Counted from the stretch's first letter, positions 35,339-46,157 are shown. The stretch: DNA of 64,000 bases from Tupaia tana (GCA_026018925.1 JAKSZU010000004.1:35669233-35733232), one strand, 5' to 3'. Translations and numbers: made by a program. Notes: a model not told the origin generated them from the sequence alone.

Positions 35339-35411
35339 ATTGAGTTGTCGGAAAAGTCATGACATACTTGTTCTATGCAAAAATGTGTCATGACTTTTCC
35401 AGCAGGCCAAA
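35339..35411. mobile_element. Palindromic mariner-like MITE, copy 2
   Basis: GTTGTCGGAAAAGTCATGAC and TGTCATGACTTTTCCAGCA face each other around TTCTATGCAAAAA. About 73 bp. Confidence 0.8.
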
Positions 35412-35657
35412 AGTTTGGTAGATAGGTCCGCATTAAAATATATGGTGAAGCAGAATAAAAAATATGATTATATTACATTACTAGTGATATTGCTTAATGA
35501 TGATTTAGTTTCAGACAAATACATATGTACCGAGTCACAGACATAAAACGTATTTCTCACTGTGGTTCACAGTCAAAAAAAAAAAATAATAATTGAAAAC
35601 ACTGGCCTACTAAAACTCTTTGAATTCATTGTTATTTTTTTTTTTTTTATCTTCCAG

Positions 35658-36127
35658 CGTTTGTAACCTTATTGAATGGGGAACAAGCCCAGAAAGCAAT
35701 TCAGATGTTTCATCAATATTCTTTTCGAGGAAAGGAATTAATAGTCCAACTCCAGCCAACAGATGCTTTGCTGTGTATTACCAATCTGCCCATTTCTTTT
35801 ACATTAGAAGAATTTGAGGAACTTGTTCGTGCTTATGGAAATATTGAGAGGTGTTTTCTGGTCTACAGTGAAGTCACTGGTCATTCCAAAGGCTACGGAT
35901 TTGTGGAATACATGAAAAAAGACTTCGCTGCAAAGGCCAGGTTGGAGCTGTTGGGTAAACAGTTAGGAGCATCGGCACTCTTTGCACAATGGATGGATGT
36001 TAATCTGTTGGCCTCAGAGCTCATTCATTCTAAGTGCCTTTGTATAGATAAACTCCCTAGTGACTACCGGGATTCAGAAGAGCTGCTGCAGTTTTTTTCC
36101 CGTGTCCATAAACCTGTGTTTTGCCAG
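35658..36127 (+). CDS. RAVER2: RAVER2 exon 3 (end of RRM1, all of RRM2, start of RRM3)
   Basis: This is the largest exon here, 470 bp. A long T-rich tract and CTTCCAG precede it and the donor is GTATGT. It completes the split Ala codon and reads through 156 further codons without a stop. AFVTLLNG is the RNP1-like strand of RRM1. RRM2 follows, with RNP2 LCITNLP and RNP1 [11 protein letters not shown]3 begins with RNP2 LCIDKLP near the 3' end, and the exon closes at VFCQ on a codon boundary. The three closely spaced RRMs are the N-terminal RNA-binding half of raver proteins. An open frame continues about 150 bp into the intron; that is read-through, not coding. Confidence 0.97.
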
Positions 36128-36763
36128 GTATGTATTTGTAAAAGATCCTTAGGAATACTTCATAAGATCTGCATCTGTATCTCATGCACTTTTACATTTA
36201 TGTATCATGCCTATGTGGATATCACAAAGAATGGTTTGATTTTGCTTTACTCTCTAGTGAAGATTTCAGTCTAATAGGAAATAGTAAATTCTTCTGCTGA
36301 TAGGCCAACCTCTATTGTTATGTAGTTAAATACACCTGAGCAAGCCCACGGCTTACTTATTCTTCTTCTCTTCCCATCTGTTTGTGCAGTCACTCATCTC
36401 TTGGTGCATTCGTCTGTCTGACCCTTATTTACTGCCTCCTCTCCTAGTGCCAGATTCTGTGCTAGGTGTCAGAAAGACAGGCTTGATATTTATCTCAGTA
36501 ACAGTGTGGTAGAAGAGAGTGACGAGTAAGCAAGTATTTGTAAATCCTGCATAAAGAATATTACAACAGAAAAGAGAAGAAAATGATAAGGTTTAAGAAG
36601 AACGTATAATTCCATCTTAACGGGGTCATTGTACGTGAGATGTTTAGAGAAGATTTTGTAAACTGATAGCACTAATGAGAACTTCAAGTACTTCATCATA
36701 GTAAAGCTAAATATATTTGAAAATGGTCAAAGTTATGTACTATCTATAACTTCTACCCTACAG

Positions 36764-36924
36764 ATTTTTAAAAATTATTTATTTAATTTTATTCATCCAT
36801 TCATTTATTTCAATTTGACTAGAGAGAGAAAGTGAGAGAACAAGCCACTAGGTCCAGGACTCAAATCGTGGTTGGCCACATGGGTTTATCCAGCACCTTA
36901 ACCACCATACCACCTGCTGGTCTC
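36764..36924 (-). mobile_element. S-SINE, antisense
   Basis: ATTTCAATTTGACTAGAGAG, head to CACCTGCTGGTCT. Confidence 0.82.
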
Positions 36925-36952
36925 CCTTATAGTTTTTTTATAGCAAATAGTC

Positions 36953-37111
36953 AATTCTTTATTTTTTAAATTTGACCAGAGAGGGAGAGAAAGAGAGAGA
37001 GAGAAAGTGAGAAAAGAAGCTGCCAGGTCTGGGACTCGAACTGCAGTTGGCCATGTGGGAGTGGGAGTCCAGCACCCTTGACAACCATGCTACCTGCCTG
37101 CCTGCCCCCCA
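36953..37111 (-). mobile_element. S-SINE, antisense
   Basis: TTAAATTTGACCAGAGAGGG, head with duplicated GGGAGTGGGAGTCC. Confidence 0.8.
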
Positions 37112-37187
37112 ATATATTTGATTACTTTTAAAACTGACAAATAAAATTGGATGTATTTATCCATTACAACATCATGAGAATACTTAC

Positions 37188-37257
37188 CATCACTTTTTTT
37201 AGCATTTTTCAAAAATAAGTTGTTAAGCATCACTTTCTTAGCATTTTTTCAAAAATA
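37188..37257 (+). repeat. 40-bp tandem duplication
   Basis: CATCACTTTTTTTAGCATTT TTCAAAAATA (37,188-37,217) recurs almost unchanged at 37,228-37,257. Confidence 0.8.
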
Positions 37258-37267
37258 CAGTAGTTGT

Positions 37268-37512
37268 GGGACCAGCAGTTAGCGTAATGGCTATGTTCAA
37301 GTCCTGGACCCAGCGGCTTAAACTCACGCTGGATGCGAGTATGTGCGTGCCCAAGATCCCAAGAGGAGAATGGAGGAGAAGGGATTGCGGCGTGGCCATC
37401 CCCCCTAGAAGGTGATTTCTCACTTTCTTTCTCTATGTCTCTCTCTGTCTTTCTGGCAAGCACATGCGCCCTATAGCAAAAACCTCTCCAAAAAAAGAAA
37501 AAAAAAAAACAA
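37268..37512 (+). mobile_element. L-SINE, sense, 20 bp lost in head
   Basis: GGGACCAGCAGTTAGCGTAA then jumps to TTCAAGTCCTGGACC; the anticodon-arm region is deleted. Confidence 0.85.
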
Positions 37513-37837
37513 ACAGTAGATTGCTATTAACTCTAGTTACCATGTTATACGATAGCTCTCTTGAAATCATTCTTCCTATCTAACTGAACTTTTCTATGTT
37601 TTGACTGACATCTCCCAGCTGTATCCCTTATTTAACTATTCCAGCCCACAGTAACCATCATTCTGCTCTCTCCTGTGAGATCAACTTTTTTAGAGTCAAC
37701 CTATGAGTGGGATCTCGTGATAAAATACATTTTTAAGATAGTTGCTTCCATCTTACTTTTTCTTATATCTCCATCCCACCAATCTTGATGTAATAAATTA
37801 AAAAAAATCCAAGAATTTTATAAAACTAGAATATTTT

Positions 37838-38085
37838 TCTTGAGAGTTTTTTTGCTATAGGGTGCATTCGCTAGACAGACAGAGAGAGACAGAGAGATAG
37901 AAAGCGAGAAATCACCCCCTGGGGGATGGCCACACCGCAATCCCTTCTCCTCCATTCTCCTCTCGGGATCTTGGGCATGCATGCACATGTGTCCGGCATG
38001 AGTTTAAGCCACCGGGTCCGGGACTTGAACTGTGGTCGGCTACATGGGAGTCCAGCGACATAGCCATTACACTAACTGCTGGTCC
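37838..38085 (-). mobile_element. L-SINE, antisense, left member of pair
   Basis: TTTTTTTGCTATAGGGTGCA start, head to CTAACTGCTGGTCCC. Confidence 0.86.
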
Positions 38086-38145
38086 CGCGTTTTATGGTAT
38101 TACTTAAATGTAAGTAAGCCTTAGGGTTTTTTTAAACTTTATTTC

Positions 38146-38408
38146 TTTTTTTTTGGAGAGGTTTTTGCCACAGGGCACGTGCACTCGCCAGACAGACAGA
38201 GAGAAACAGAGAGACAGAAAGCGAGAAATCACCCCCCCAGGGGGGATCACCATGCCACAGTCCCTTCTCCTCCATTCTTCTCTTGGGATCTTGGGCACGC
38301 ATGCACAGGCGCCCGGAGTGAGTTCTAAGCCACAGGGTTTGGGACTCGAACTGCGGTCGGCTACATGGGAGTTCAGTGACATAGCGATTACGCTAACTGC
38401 TGGTCCCC
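38146..38408 (-). mobile_element. L-SINE, antisense, right member of pair
   Basis: GGTTTTTGCCACAGGGCACG start, head to CTAACTGCTGGTCCCC. Confidence 0.88.
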
Positions 38409-38440
38409 AAACTAGAATATTTTGTAACACATATATATTT

Positions 38441-38627
38441 TTTTAAATTATTTATTTATTTATCTATCTATCTATATATTTAGTTAGTTAGTTTGACCAG
38501 AGTTAGACACAGAGAGAGAGAGAGAGAGGGAAAGTGAGAAAGCGAGCCACCAGGTCCAGGACTTCAACCGTGGTCGGCCATGTGGGAGTGTCCAGCACCT
38601 TAACCACCATGCCACCTGCTGGTCCCC
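38441..38627 (-). mobile_element. S-SINE, antisense
   Basis: TSD GTAACACATATATTTT-like at 38,424 and 38,629; TTTATCTATC expansions in the tail. Confidence 0.85.
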
Positions 38628-38699
38628 AGTAACACATATTTTATCAAATCTTTGCCCAGTTATTGAAAGTCAATCGGCTTTTAAAAAGTTGTATTTGTT

Positions 38700-38905
38700 A
38701 TTTTTCTTCCATGAGCCAGAGAGACATTACCTCCAACAGGGCCTTCCTGCTGTGATCTATCCCCCAGCAAGCCCCAGATCATTGCACAAGTGTACCCAGA
38801 ATATTCAGGGAGGTCTCTGGACATGAACCCAGAACCTTCTCATGTGGGTCAGCCTCACTGAGCATTGTGTTTTAACATTGTACCACTGACCAACTCACTG
38901 ATTTG
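38700..38905 (-). mobile_element. Old relative of the SINE, antisense
   Basis: Weak match: CCATGAGCCAGAGAGAC, GGACATGAACCCAGAACC and TCATGTGGGTCAGCC resemble the family in order. Confidence 0.45.
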
Positions 38906-39347
38906 ACTTGTTGACATGCTGTTCTTGAATATTAAGACTTACATACTGATTTCACCCTGTGGCCACGTGTAATTCTTTGTAGCGTTAGTTGGGACCTTTG
39001 AAGCAAGTGTGAGGGGAATAGCCTTTATAATAAATTGTATTCAAATTATGAATCTCAGAGTTGGAAGAGAATTTAGTGATTAGTTAGTTTAGCTTTATGT
39101 CTGTTAGAGAATCTTTGCTCTAATATTTTAGAGTGACCACTTAGATCTGCCAAAATATTTCAAAATAGTGGAAAATTAACTAGATCACAAATCAGACCAT
39201 TATACCTTTGAATAGCTCTAATAATTTAATTGAATCGAATTTTTTTCTTTCTGAAAGTGCTGATGTTGTGGACTTAAGATGATTTTGTCCTTTGGAAGAC
39301 TTAAAATGATACTATAATTTATATAGGCATAAAAACTATCATAACGA

Positions 39348-39608
39348 GGGATCAGCAGTTGGCGTAATGGCTATGTCGCTGGACTCCCATGTAGTCAACT
39401 GTGGTTCAAGTCCCAGATCCGGTGGCTTAAACTCACGCCAGGTGCGTGTGTGTGCATGCCCACGATCCCGAGAGGAGGAGAGGAGAGAGGATTGTGGCAT
39501 GGCCACCCCCCTTGAGGGGGTGATTCCTCACTTTCTGTCTCTCTGTCTCTCTCTCTGTCTTTCTGGCAAGCACATGTGCCCTATAGCAAAACCCTCTCAA
39601 AAAAAAAA
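39348..39608 (+). mobile_element. L-SINE, sense
   Basis: GGGATCAGCAGTTGGCGTAA head; ATCATAACRA flanks. Confidence 0.88.
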
Positions 39609-40867
39609 AATCATAACAAAACAAATAATAAAAAGAAAATTTAAGTTTTAAAAATATTAATACAAAAACTTTAGAATGACTCTTTCTCAGTTGCCTGTTA
39701 AATTTTGGCTCTTTTGCATGGTAAATTAATGTGGACTATATTGAAGATATAGTCTCTTACCTTGTGGTCAAGAGTCTAAAGGAACTAATGATTTTATAAG
39801 TACTTACTTGGATGACAAGAGAAGTAGGACTGTTAGAGAAATGTTTGGAAGAGGTATGCATTTTTCCTTTGCCCCACATAATTGGACAAGATTTTATATG
39901 GAAGGGGGATGATATTTGAGGACAAATATATTTGAAAGAAGAATGTGAAGGAAAGTAGAAATTTGTTCTGCACACTGCAAGAAAGTAGAAGAAAGCTAAG
40001 CTTCAAAAATTAGGTGAAAAGCAACTAAAAAGGACCAAGAAATAACTTAACTGCAGTATCAACTTAGAAGATGTCAAAGTCAGAAGTGTTGTAAACGTGT
40101 CTTCTCAAGGACATACCTGGCTGAATTTTGTCACATTTATCGCTTTATGTCATGAATGTATTTAAGATAATCCAGACTTGTTCAAAACTTAGAAACTTTT
40201 AGTGTCTTATTTTGTTGTTATGTTTGCTCTTTGCACCAGTCTGCAGATCTAGGACTTTACTATCTTCTTTTACATTCTTACAGGTAGTTCTTCACAGCAG
40301 GAGTTTACTTAGGGCACATTACTTAGGAAATAAAAGTTGTACATTGCATATGGCATTTTAAGTCTGGGGCACAGTTTTCCTAAATAAGTTTTGCTTTGGT
40401 ATACTTGCCCAGATTCCTGGGATCTGCCTTAAATATTGAAATAAAAATTGACTTTGGTTCCTCCTCCCCTTTCTTCTCTTGATATTACTGAATTTATTTC
40501 ACATTGGTATGTGGTCAAATAATTGTTCGCAATGTTTCATTATCCATGTATCTTGTGAATTTTATTTTAAGTGATGTGTCTCTACATTTTCCTATAAATT
40601 ACCAATATATGCATTTCTCAATACATTGGGGCTGTTGCCATTTGGGTTTTAAGAGTTGAAAAGAAACTTGACAGACTTATCTTCCTTTCTTCAGGAAAGA
40701 CTGCATGTAGCAACTAGTAAACTTCCATTTTTATAGAGAACGATTACATTGTTTTCACCATCATCATGCTCTGATACAGATGTTCTTAAATTTTAAAATT
40801 GTGTTTTATAAATAAATGTTTCTAAGTACATATCAGAGTTCCCTTTTAATACAATGTGTTACATCAG

Positions 40868-41059
40868 CTTGCGCAGGATGAAGGTAGCTATGTCAGTGGC
40901 TTTGCAGTGGTTGAATATAACACTGCAGAGCAGGCTGAAGAGGCGCAGCATGCAGCTGATGGAATGACCATCAGGGGAAGCAAAATCCGGGTTTCCTTCT
41001 GTGCCCCGGGAGCGCCAGGGCGAAGTACATTAGCAGCATTGATAGCGGCTCAACGTGTG
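40868..41059 (+). CDS. RAVER2: RAVER2 exon 4 (end of RRM3)
   Basis: This exon of 192 bp has exactly 64 codons and is in phase 0 at both ends. The acceptor is TTACATCAG, whose upstream tract is T/A-rich and not strongly pyrimidine. The donor is GTAAGC. The peptide starts [17 protein letters not shown], where the GFAVVEY part is the RNP1 strand of RRM3. It finishes the domain at RVSFCAPG and ends with the conserved raver linker [11 protein letters not shown]. Skipping this exon would keep the frame but destroy RRM3. An S-SINE in antisense orientation begins only about 60 bp past the donor. Confidence 0.96.
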
Positions 41060-41121
41060 GTAAGCTTTTTTCTCCCCCCTTTCTTTTTTAGAAATAGAAA
41101 ATTTGGGATATAGAAAATTCT

Positions 41122-41300
41122 TTTTTTTTAAGAACTATTTTTATTTAACTTTCTTAATTTGACCAGAGAGGGACAGAGTGAGTGAGTGAGAGAGAGAGAG
41201 AGAGAAAGTGAGAAAGCAAGTCGCCAGGTCCAGGACTCCAACTGAGGTCAATCGTGTGGGAGTCCAGGGCCCTTAACCACCATGCCATCTGCCGGCCCCA
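41122..41300 (-). mobile_element. S-SINE, antisense, near exon 4 donor
   Basis: TSD GGATATAGAAAATTCT at 41,107 and 41,302. Confidence 0.92.
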
Positions 41301-41679
41301 GGATATAGAAAATTCTAATACTATTGTAATCTATCAAAGCTACCCAAAGTAATTGATCACAAACTGGGCCATCATTATAATTTCATCACTTTGAAGACAT
41401 TCTTTTATTTAAAAATGTGGACCAAATGATATCAATGTCAAATCAGGCCAGGGTCATTATGAAAAACAAAGAAGGTTATAAAGAGTATTCATCCTGAAAA
41501 TTTCTTTGAAGGAAGGTCATTCAACAGATGCTCATGTTCTTGTTCTCTTCTGAGTTTTGGTGCAATATGCCTCTTTTTCAGTGAATTTTCATAAATACCC
41601 ATAGTATAAGCAGAGGAACATGTGTGCTCATGTGGCATATTCTACTTCTTTACTGTAAGAAATTGAATAAATTGTCTTA

Positions 41680-41771
41680 ACTGGCTAGCCTGGAAGTTCT
41701 TCAGAGATAAACACTGTACCTTCTTCCTGGTTTTTACCCCAGTGCTTAGCATAGTAAGGATTTGTTGATTG
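41680..41771 (+). mobile_element. L2 3'-end relic, cut by a SINE
   Basis: CCCCAGTGCTTAGCATAGTA and AGGATTTGTTGATTGA are the L2 3' end; an old SINE follows at 41,772. Confidence 0.55.
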
Positions 41772-42030
41772 AGGGCCAGCTCTGTGGCACAGCAGTGAGG
41801 AGCAGCACAGAGGAAGCTGGATACCTCATGGCCAACCAGAGTTCAAATCCTGGCCCCACTGGCATGAAAAACATGCCAGGCACGTGTGCACATGCCAGGG
41901 ATCCTGATGGGATGGAGAACTGGAAAATTATTGCAGTATGACCAGGCACCCACTGGGGAGGTACTTTCTTTCTCTATGTAACTGGGTACCCTGTACTTTC
42001 ACTTGCCAACCTGCCAATGCCAAGGAGGGA
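41772..42030 (+). mobile_element. Old SINE relative, sense
   Basis: GGGCCAGCTCTGTGGCACAG head, GTTCAAATCCTGGCCCC box B part, GCACGTGTGCACATGCC; no C6/G6 core. Confidence 0.65.
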
Positions 42031-42104
42031 GAGTGAGGAGGGAGAGTGAGCAGTAACTCCAGGGGAGACCAACCAGCTCAAGCGGTAGCACCAGCTGAAT
42101 TTCT

Positions 42105-42175
42105 TAGGGTGTCAGAAAAGCCATGATACATTTTTGCATGGGGAAATACATCTTGACTTTCCCAATGACCTAATA
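42105..42175. mobile_element. Palindromic mariner-like MITE, copy 3
   Basis: TA-bounded 71 bp, left GGTGTCAGAAAAGCCATGA, right CTTGACTTTCCCAATGACC. Internal deletion of a few bases. Confidence 0.75.
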
Positions 42176-43126
42176 CACGCTTGGGGCATGGTAAGTGGTG
42201 CAGGTGGACTGAGTGTGTGGAGGGACGTAGGGGGATGTTGAGGTTGATGCCATAGCAGGAAAGACAGTAGTCTCCCCAGAAGGATTTAGATCAAATGTGA
42301 CAAGCAGTGGAGAGCTTGTAAACTATATAAACATGGTAGTTAACAGGATCAGAGTTAAGCCACCCAGAGATTAATCTGAGTGATTCATAGGTGAACTGGA
42401 AAGAGTGGCGGTTAGAGGAGGGAGTAGCAGATAGGAGACTGCTATTAGCCTTCCTCTCACATCTCCCACCCTGCTCCTCTAATCGTTGACCTCACCTCTG
42501 GTCCTGGACTGCTCCCTTTTTTCTTAGTTTGTCCCTTTATAGGTTCTCCTTATATTCCTCCTTGCATAATTCATTGCTTTGGCCACTCTTTCACTGTCAA
42601 CTTCATGTTCTCTGGTTAAATTGTCGCTTTGTTGGATTGGATTTCCTGAGTTGACAATACTGTATCCATCCAGTCACCTACTTCTAAAGTCAGAGCACTG
42701 TGTCCTCTTGGCGAAAAACAGACTGGGTGGCTTGATACCCCACAGATGAATAGCATGTGTTTGGCTGGCCTCCCAGCAGATCTTCAGCTTGTCTCACATT
42801 AGCTCTTTTTAAATTGTCTACAGCACTATCTAAAACCTCCCCTCTACTCCTATTTTTGTCCTTCTCTCTCTCAGATGATCATGGTTCCTACTTTATAGAA
42901 ATATGAAGGTTGCGTGTTAGATTCACTCAGTTATCCTTTCCTGTACTCTCTCTGCAAACATGTCCAATTATTTTGCTTTCTTCTCCCTTCAATAGCATTC
43001 ATTCCCCCAAGTACTTACTGGGAACCCATTACCTGCTAGGCAATTAGAGAAGTTTAGAATTCATCCTGTCATATATTTTAACTTATGTTTCAGTTTTGTT
43101 ATGACTTCCTTTTAGAGTCAAATAAA

Positions 43127-43146
43127 CACACACACACACACACACA
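43127..43146 (+). repeat. (CA)n microsatellite
   Basis: Ten CA units beside a half MITE. Confidence 0.85.
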
Positions 43147-43162
43147 TATGTATATACACAAA

Positions 43163-43207
43163 CACATTTTTCTATGCAGAAATTCACCATGACTTTCCTG
43201 ACTACTA
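43163..43207. mobile_element. Mariner-like MITE, right half
   Basis: ATTTTTCTATGCAGAAATTC followed by CATGACTTTCCTGACTAC; the left half is absent and a CA repeat adjoins it. Confidence 0.6.
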
Positions 43208-43430
43208 CCTGTTAGTCTGTCTATCTATCTATCTATATACATATATTTATTTTTAGCTATTTAGGAATTTTCAAAAGCTTTTCTTCTATTATGTATTTCT
43301 GATTTTATTGTATGCTAGTCAGAGAACCTAGTCTCTAGTGTTGGTTTCAGGAGGAGAGGATCTTGTAGCTTCTTTTGCGGTTTAGCATGTGGTTGAAAAC
43401 ACTGTGTACGCTCAGAAACATTCCTTCCTG

Positions 43431-43575
43431 GGGCCAGTTGGTGGTGCAGTGGGAATATAAACAGACCCACATGGCAGAGTTCCAGGTTCACGTCTCAGGG
43501 CCTGTCTATGCACAGTGGGCATGCACATATCAGGCATGTACACGTGCATGTGATCTGGGCTGGCTGAGGGTAGAT
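43431..43575 (+). mobile_element. Old SINE relative, sense
   Basis: GGGGCCAGTTGGTGGTGCAG, TTCCAGGTTCACGTCTCAGG; truncated. Confidence 0.55.
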
Positions 43576-43906
43576 AAGTGATGAGGATAATTTTCGCTAT
43601 TTTATTTCATGTTTTCTTGTAACTATGCTTTTTATAATATTTTTACTTCCCATCTACCATTGGGGAGATGAGCATTCTGTGAATACATATTTTCCTAGGG
43701 GTTGGGTAGGTATCAACTTCCTTGCACGTCAGTGTTTAGAAGTGCAGGGGAAAGGGGATGGGCTGGGGATAGGTAAAGCCAGTCTTAGCTATAACTTAGG
43801 AAAGGTCTGCCAGGAGCTCAGGGCAGAGAAGTTCTGTCTTGACTCCCTGGGCTTGATCACAGCCCTTTCCCATCCTAGTGAGGCACCTTAGAGATAAGCC
43901 TCCTTG

Positions 43907-44067
43907 GGGCCGGCAGGTGGCGTGATGGTTAAGATGCTGGACTCCCATATGGTTGACTGCAGTTTGAGTACCAGACCTGGAGCTTGCTTTCTTGCTTTCC
44001 CTTTCTCTCTCTCTCTGGTCAAAGTATAAATTAAAACAAATAAAATAAATAATTCTTTAAAAGAAAA
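43907..44067 (+). mobile_element. S-SINE, sense
   Basis: GGGCCGGCAGGTGGCGTGAT head to AATAATTCTTTAAAAG; just outside the left arm. Confidence 0.87.
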
Positions 44068-44644
44068 GAGAGAAACAAAATGTTTAATGAGTACAAACCC
44101 ACTTTGACAATTTAAAGGGTATTTTATTAAATATATGTATATGTATATATACTAATATTATGCTAATACTAACATTTAAAAACCAGTGGCTATGTTAATA
44201 TAAAAGATTTCCAAAACAAAGACTATTATCAGGAATATAGGCTGATTCTAAAATTTACATTCCCATGCAAAGGACCTACAATAGATGAAACAACTTTAAA
44301 AAAAAAAAAACATAAAATCAGAGGACAGATACTAACTGATTTCAGGACACGTGTTAGCTATTTTTATCGTGAGAATATAGATTATTATAAAGATGGGCAT
44401 TTAGATCAATGGAATAGAGTTCAAAAACAGACCCACACATACCTAGTCAACTGATAATATTTTTATATAATTAATGCTGAAACAACTCAATAATCATGCT
44501 TAAAAAAAGAACCAGGACTTTTATTTCACACCATAAACAAAAATTAACTGATAATATATCACAAACCTAAACATAAGAGTTTAAATGATAAAACTTAAGA
44601 AAATGTAAGAGAAAATCATAGAGACCTTGAACTTGGCAATGCTT

Positions 44645-44646
44645 TC

Positions 44647-44684
<38 letters not shown>

Positions 44685-44930
44685 TTTTGAGAGGTTTTTG
44701 CTATAGGGCATGTGTGCTCACCAGAAAGACAGAGAGACAGAAAGCGAGAAATCACCCTCTCCGGGGAATGGCCACATCACAATTCCTTCTCCTCCATTCT
44801 CCTTTCAGGATCTTGGGCATGCACACACAGCACCTAGCGTGAGTTTAAGCCATGGGGTCCGGGACTTGAACCATGGTCAACTATGTGGGAGTTCAGTGAC
44901 ATAGTCATTACGTAACTGCTGGTCCCGTCT
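44645..44930 (-). mobile_element. L-SINE, antisense, with deletion at target
   Basis: No TSD. Compared with the right arm, about 190 bp of L1 is missing exactly here. Confidence 0.85.
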
Positions 44931-44964
44931 AATGATTTAGCTTTTAAAAAGCAACTTAATTTTA

Positions 44965-45224
44965 GGGGACCAGTAGATAGCGTAATGGCTACGTCGCTGG
45001 ACTCCGATGTAGTCAACCGCGGTCTGAGACTCAGACTCAGTGACTTAATCTCATGCTAGGTGCCTGTGTGTGCATGCCCATGATCTGTAGAGGAGAATGG
45101 AGGAGAAAGGATTGTTGCGTGGCCACCCCCCCCCCCAGGGGTGTGATTTCTCATTTTCTGTCTCTCTGTCTCTGGCGAGCACACATTCTATAGCAAAAAC
45201 CTTCCCCCACCCCCCCCAAAAAAG
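44965..45224 (+). mobile_element. L-SINE, sense, in left arm
   Basis: TSD GCAACTYAATTTTA at 44,951 and 45,225; core with 13 C. Confidence 0.9.
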
Positions 45225-45430
45225 GCAACTCAATTTTAAAAGGTACAAAATATTTGAAAAGTCTTGTCACCAAAGAAGATATAAGGATGACAAATTAGCA
45301 CATTAAAAGATGCTCAAAATCATAGCCAGAAGAGATATTCATATTAAAAAAAACAATGTGATAGCACTATATACTCAATTGAAAAATTAAAAAGAAAATA
45401 AAAAAGACTAACATGGTAGAAGTTAAAATA

Positions 45431-45688
45431 GGAACCAGCAGATGGTGTAATGGTTATGTCACTGGACTTCCATGTAGTCAATGGTGGTTCAAGTCCTGGA
45501 ACTGGCAGCTTAAAACTGAAATTGGGCGTGGGTGCGTGCGTTGCCAAAATTCTGAGAGGAGAACAGAGAAGGGATTGCGGCATGGCCATCCCCTCTGGGG
45601 GGTGATTTCTCTTTTTCTGTCTCTCTGTTTCCCTCTGTCTCTCTGGTGAGCGCACACACCCAATCGCAAGAAGTTTCTACAGAAGAAA
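45431..45688 (+). mobile_element. L-SINE, sense, in left arm
   Basis: AAGTTAA on both sides; absent from the right arm, which has the uninterrupted site. Confidence 0.87.
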
Positions 45689-45802
45689 AAAAAAGTTAAC
45701 ATGGTCAAACCAGGGACTAGATTGACACAGAAAATAATAAGCTTTTTATTTTTCATGTGGTCAGGACAAAAAAGAGTTATCTTTAAACCATTAAAATTGT
45801 AT

Positions 45803-45880
45803 TAGGTCCTTAGGAAACTCATGATGTATTTTTCTGTTTTTCTATGCAAAAATGTGTCATGACTTTCCTGACAACTCAAC
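45803..45880. mobile_element. Palindromic mariner-like MITE, copy in left arm
   Basis: GGTCCTTAGGAAACTCATGA and GTCATGACTTTCCTGACAAC around TTTTTCTATGCAAAAATG. It occupies the same place as 49,546-49,629 in the other arm of the inverted duplication. Confidence 0.8.
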
Positions 45881-46157
45881 AGAAAAGACGTAATTTCATA
45901 ATAAGCTGTAACAAACTTTGTAAAGCTGCTTCTGACACATGAATAATTGACGATTATACGAAGCCTTTAATATTATTGTTACATAAAGAAGAATTTGACA
46001 GGCCTTTGGTACCTAGTACTTAGAAGGGAGAGAGCGATAAGCCTCATTTTATCTCTGCCTGCAGCCCTGCCCTTCCCTAATTCTGCCTTCCTTAGTTAAA
46101 ACTCTTATAACTCTTCTACCCTAAACTGAGAAGGATGGGGCAATGACAAGTTTTCTT

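Larger units (their letters stand above)
26597..35657 (+). other. RAVER2: RAVER2 intron 2
   Basis: A 9.06-kb intron containing about 18 SINE copies, an L2-like 3' end at 32.64-32.84 kb and one MITE at 35.34 kb. I see no recognisable element in 27,190-27,900, 28,560-28,740, 29,290-29,560, 30,570-30,940, 31,140-31,600, 32,850-33,960 (apart from an LTR-like GC-richer block near 33,230-33,480 that I cannot assign) and 35,170-35,335. Confidence 0.9.
37823..38423 (-). mobile_element. SINE-spacer-SINE unit bounded by one TSD
   Basis: Two antisense L-SINEs (37,838-38,085 and 38,146-38,408) with about 60 bp of spacer lie between two copies of AAACTAGAATATTTT (37,823-37,837 and 38,409-38,423). Neither SINE has a convincing TSD of its own. 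The simplest reading is one insertion of a read-through transcript of two SINEs. Confidence 0.65.
36128..40867 (+). other. RAVER2: RAVER2 intron 3
   Basis: A 4.74-kb intron with seven SINE copies between 36.76 and 39.61 kb, one older SINE relative at 38.70 kb and a small tandem duplication at 37.19 kb. The 1.25 kb before exon 4 (39,620-40,867) contains no repeat I recognise. Confidence 0.9.
44084..45740 (+). mobile_element. Sense L1 ORF2 3' fragment (left arm)
   Basis: Part of the duplicated unit. It includes the ORF2 stretch with ATCAATGGAATAGAGTTCAA and the C-terminal part near 45,250-45,400. Interrupted by three SINEs. Confidence 0.75.
44084..46028 (+). repeat. Left arm of inverted duplication flanking exon 5
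   Basis: This segment reappears in reverse complement at 49,401-50,712. The shared unit comprises an L1 ORF2 fragment, a junction to unrelated sequence, a MITE, and about 150 bp beyond it ending near GGTACCTAGT. Three SINEs (44,645-44,930, 44,965-45,224, 45,431-45,688) are present only in this arm, so they came after the duplication. About 190 bp of the right arm is missing here, exactly where the first SINE sits. Without the SINEs the arm is about 1.1 kb. Confidence 0.85.

Noticed and set aside
35672-36274. 200-residue open frame ending beyond exon 3
   Set aside because: The last 49 codons read into intron 3 after a good GTATGT donor; the conserved protein stops at VFCQ and resumes in exon 4.
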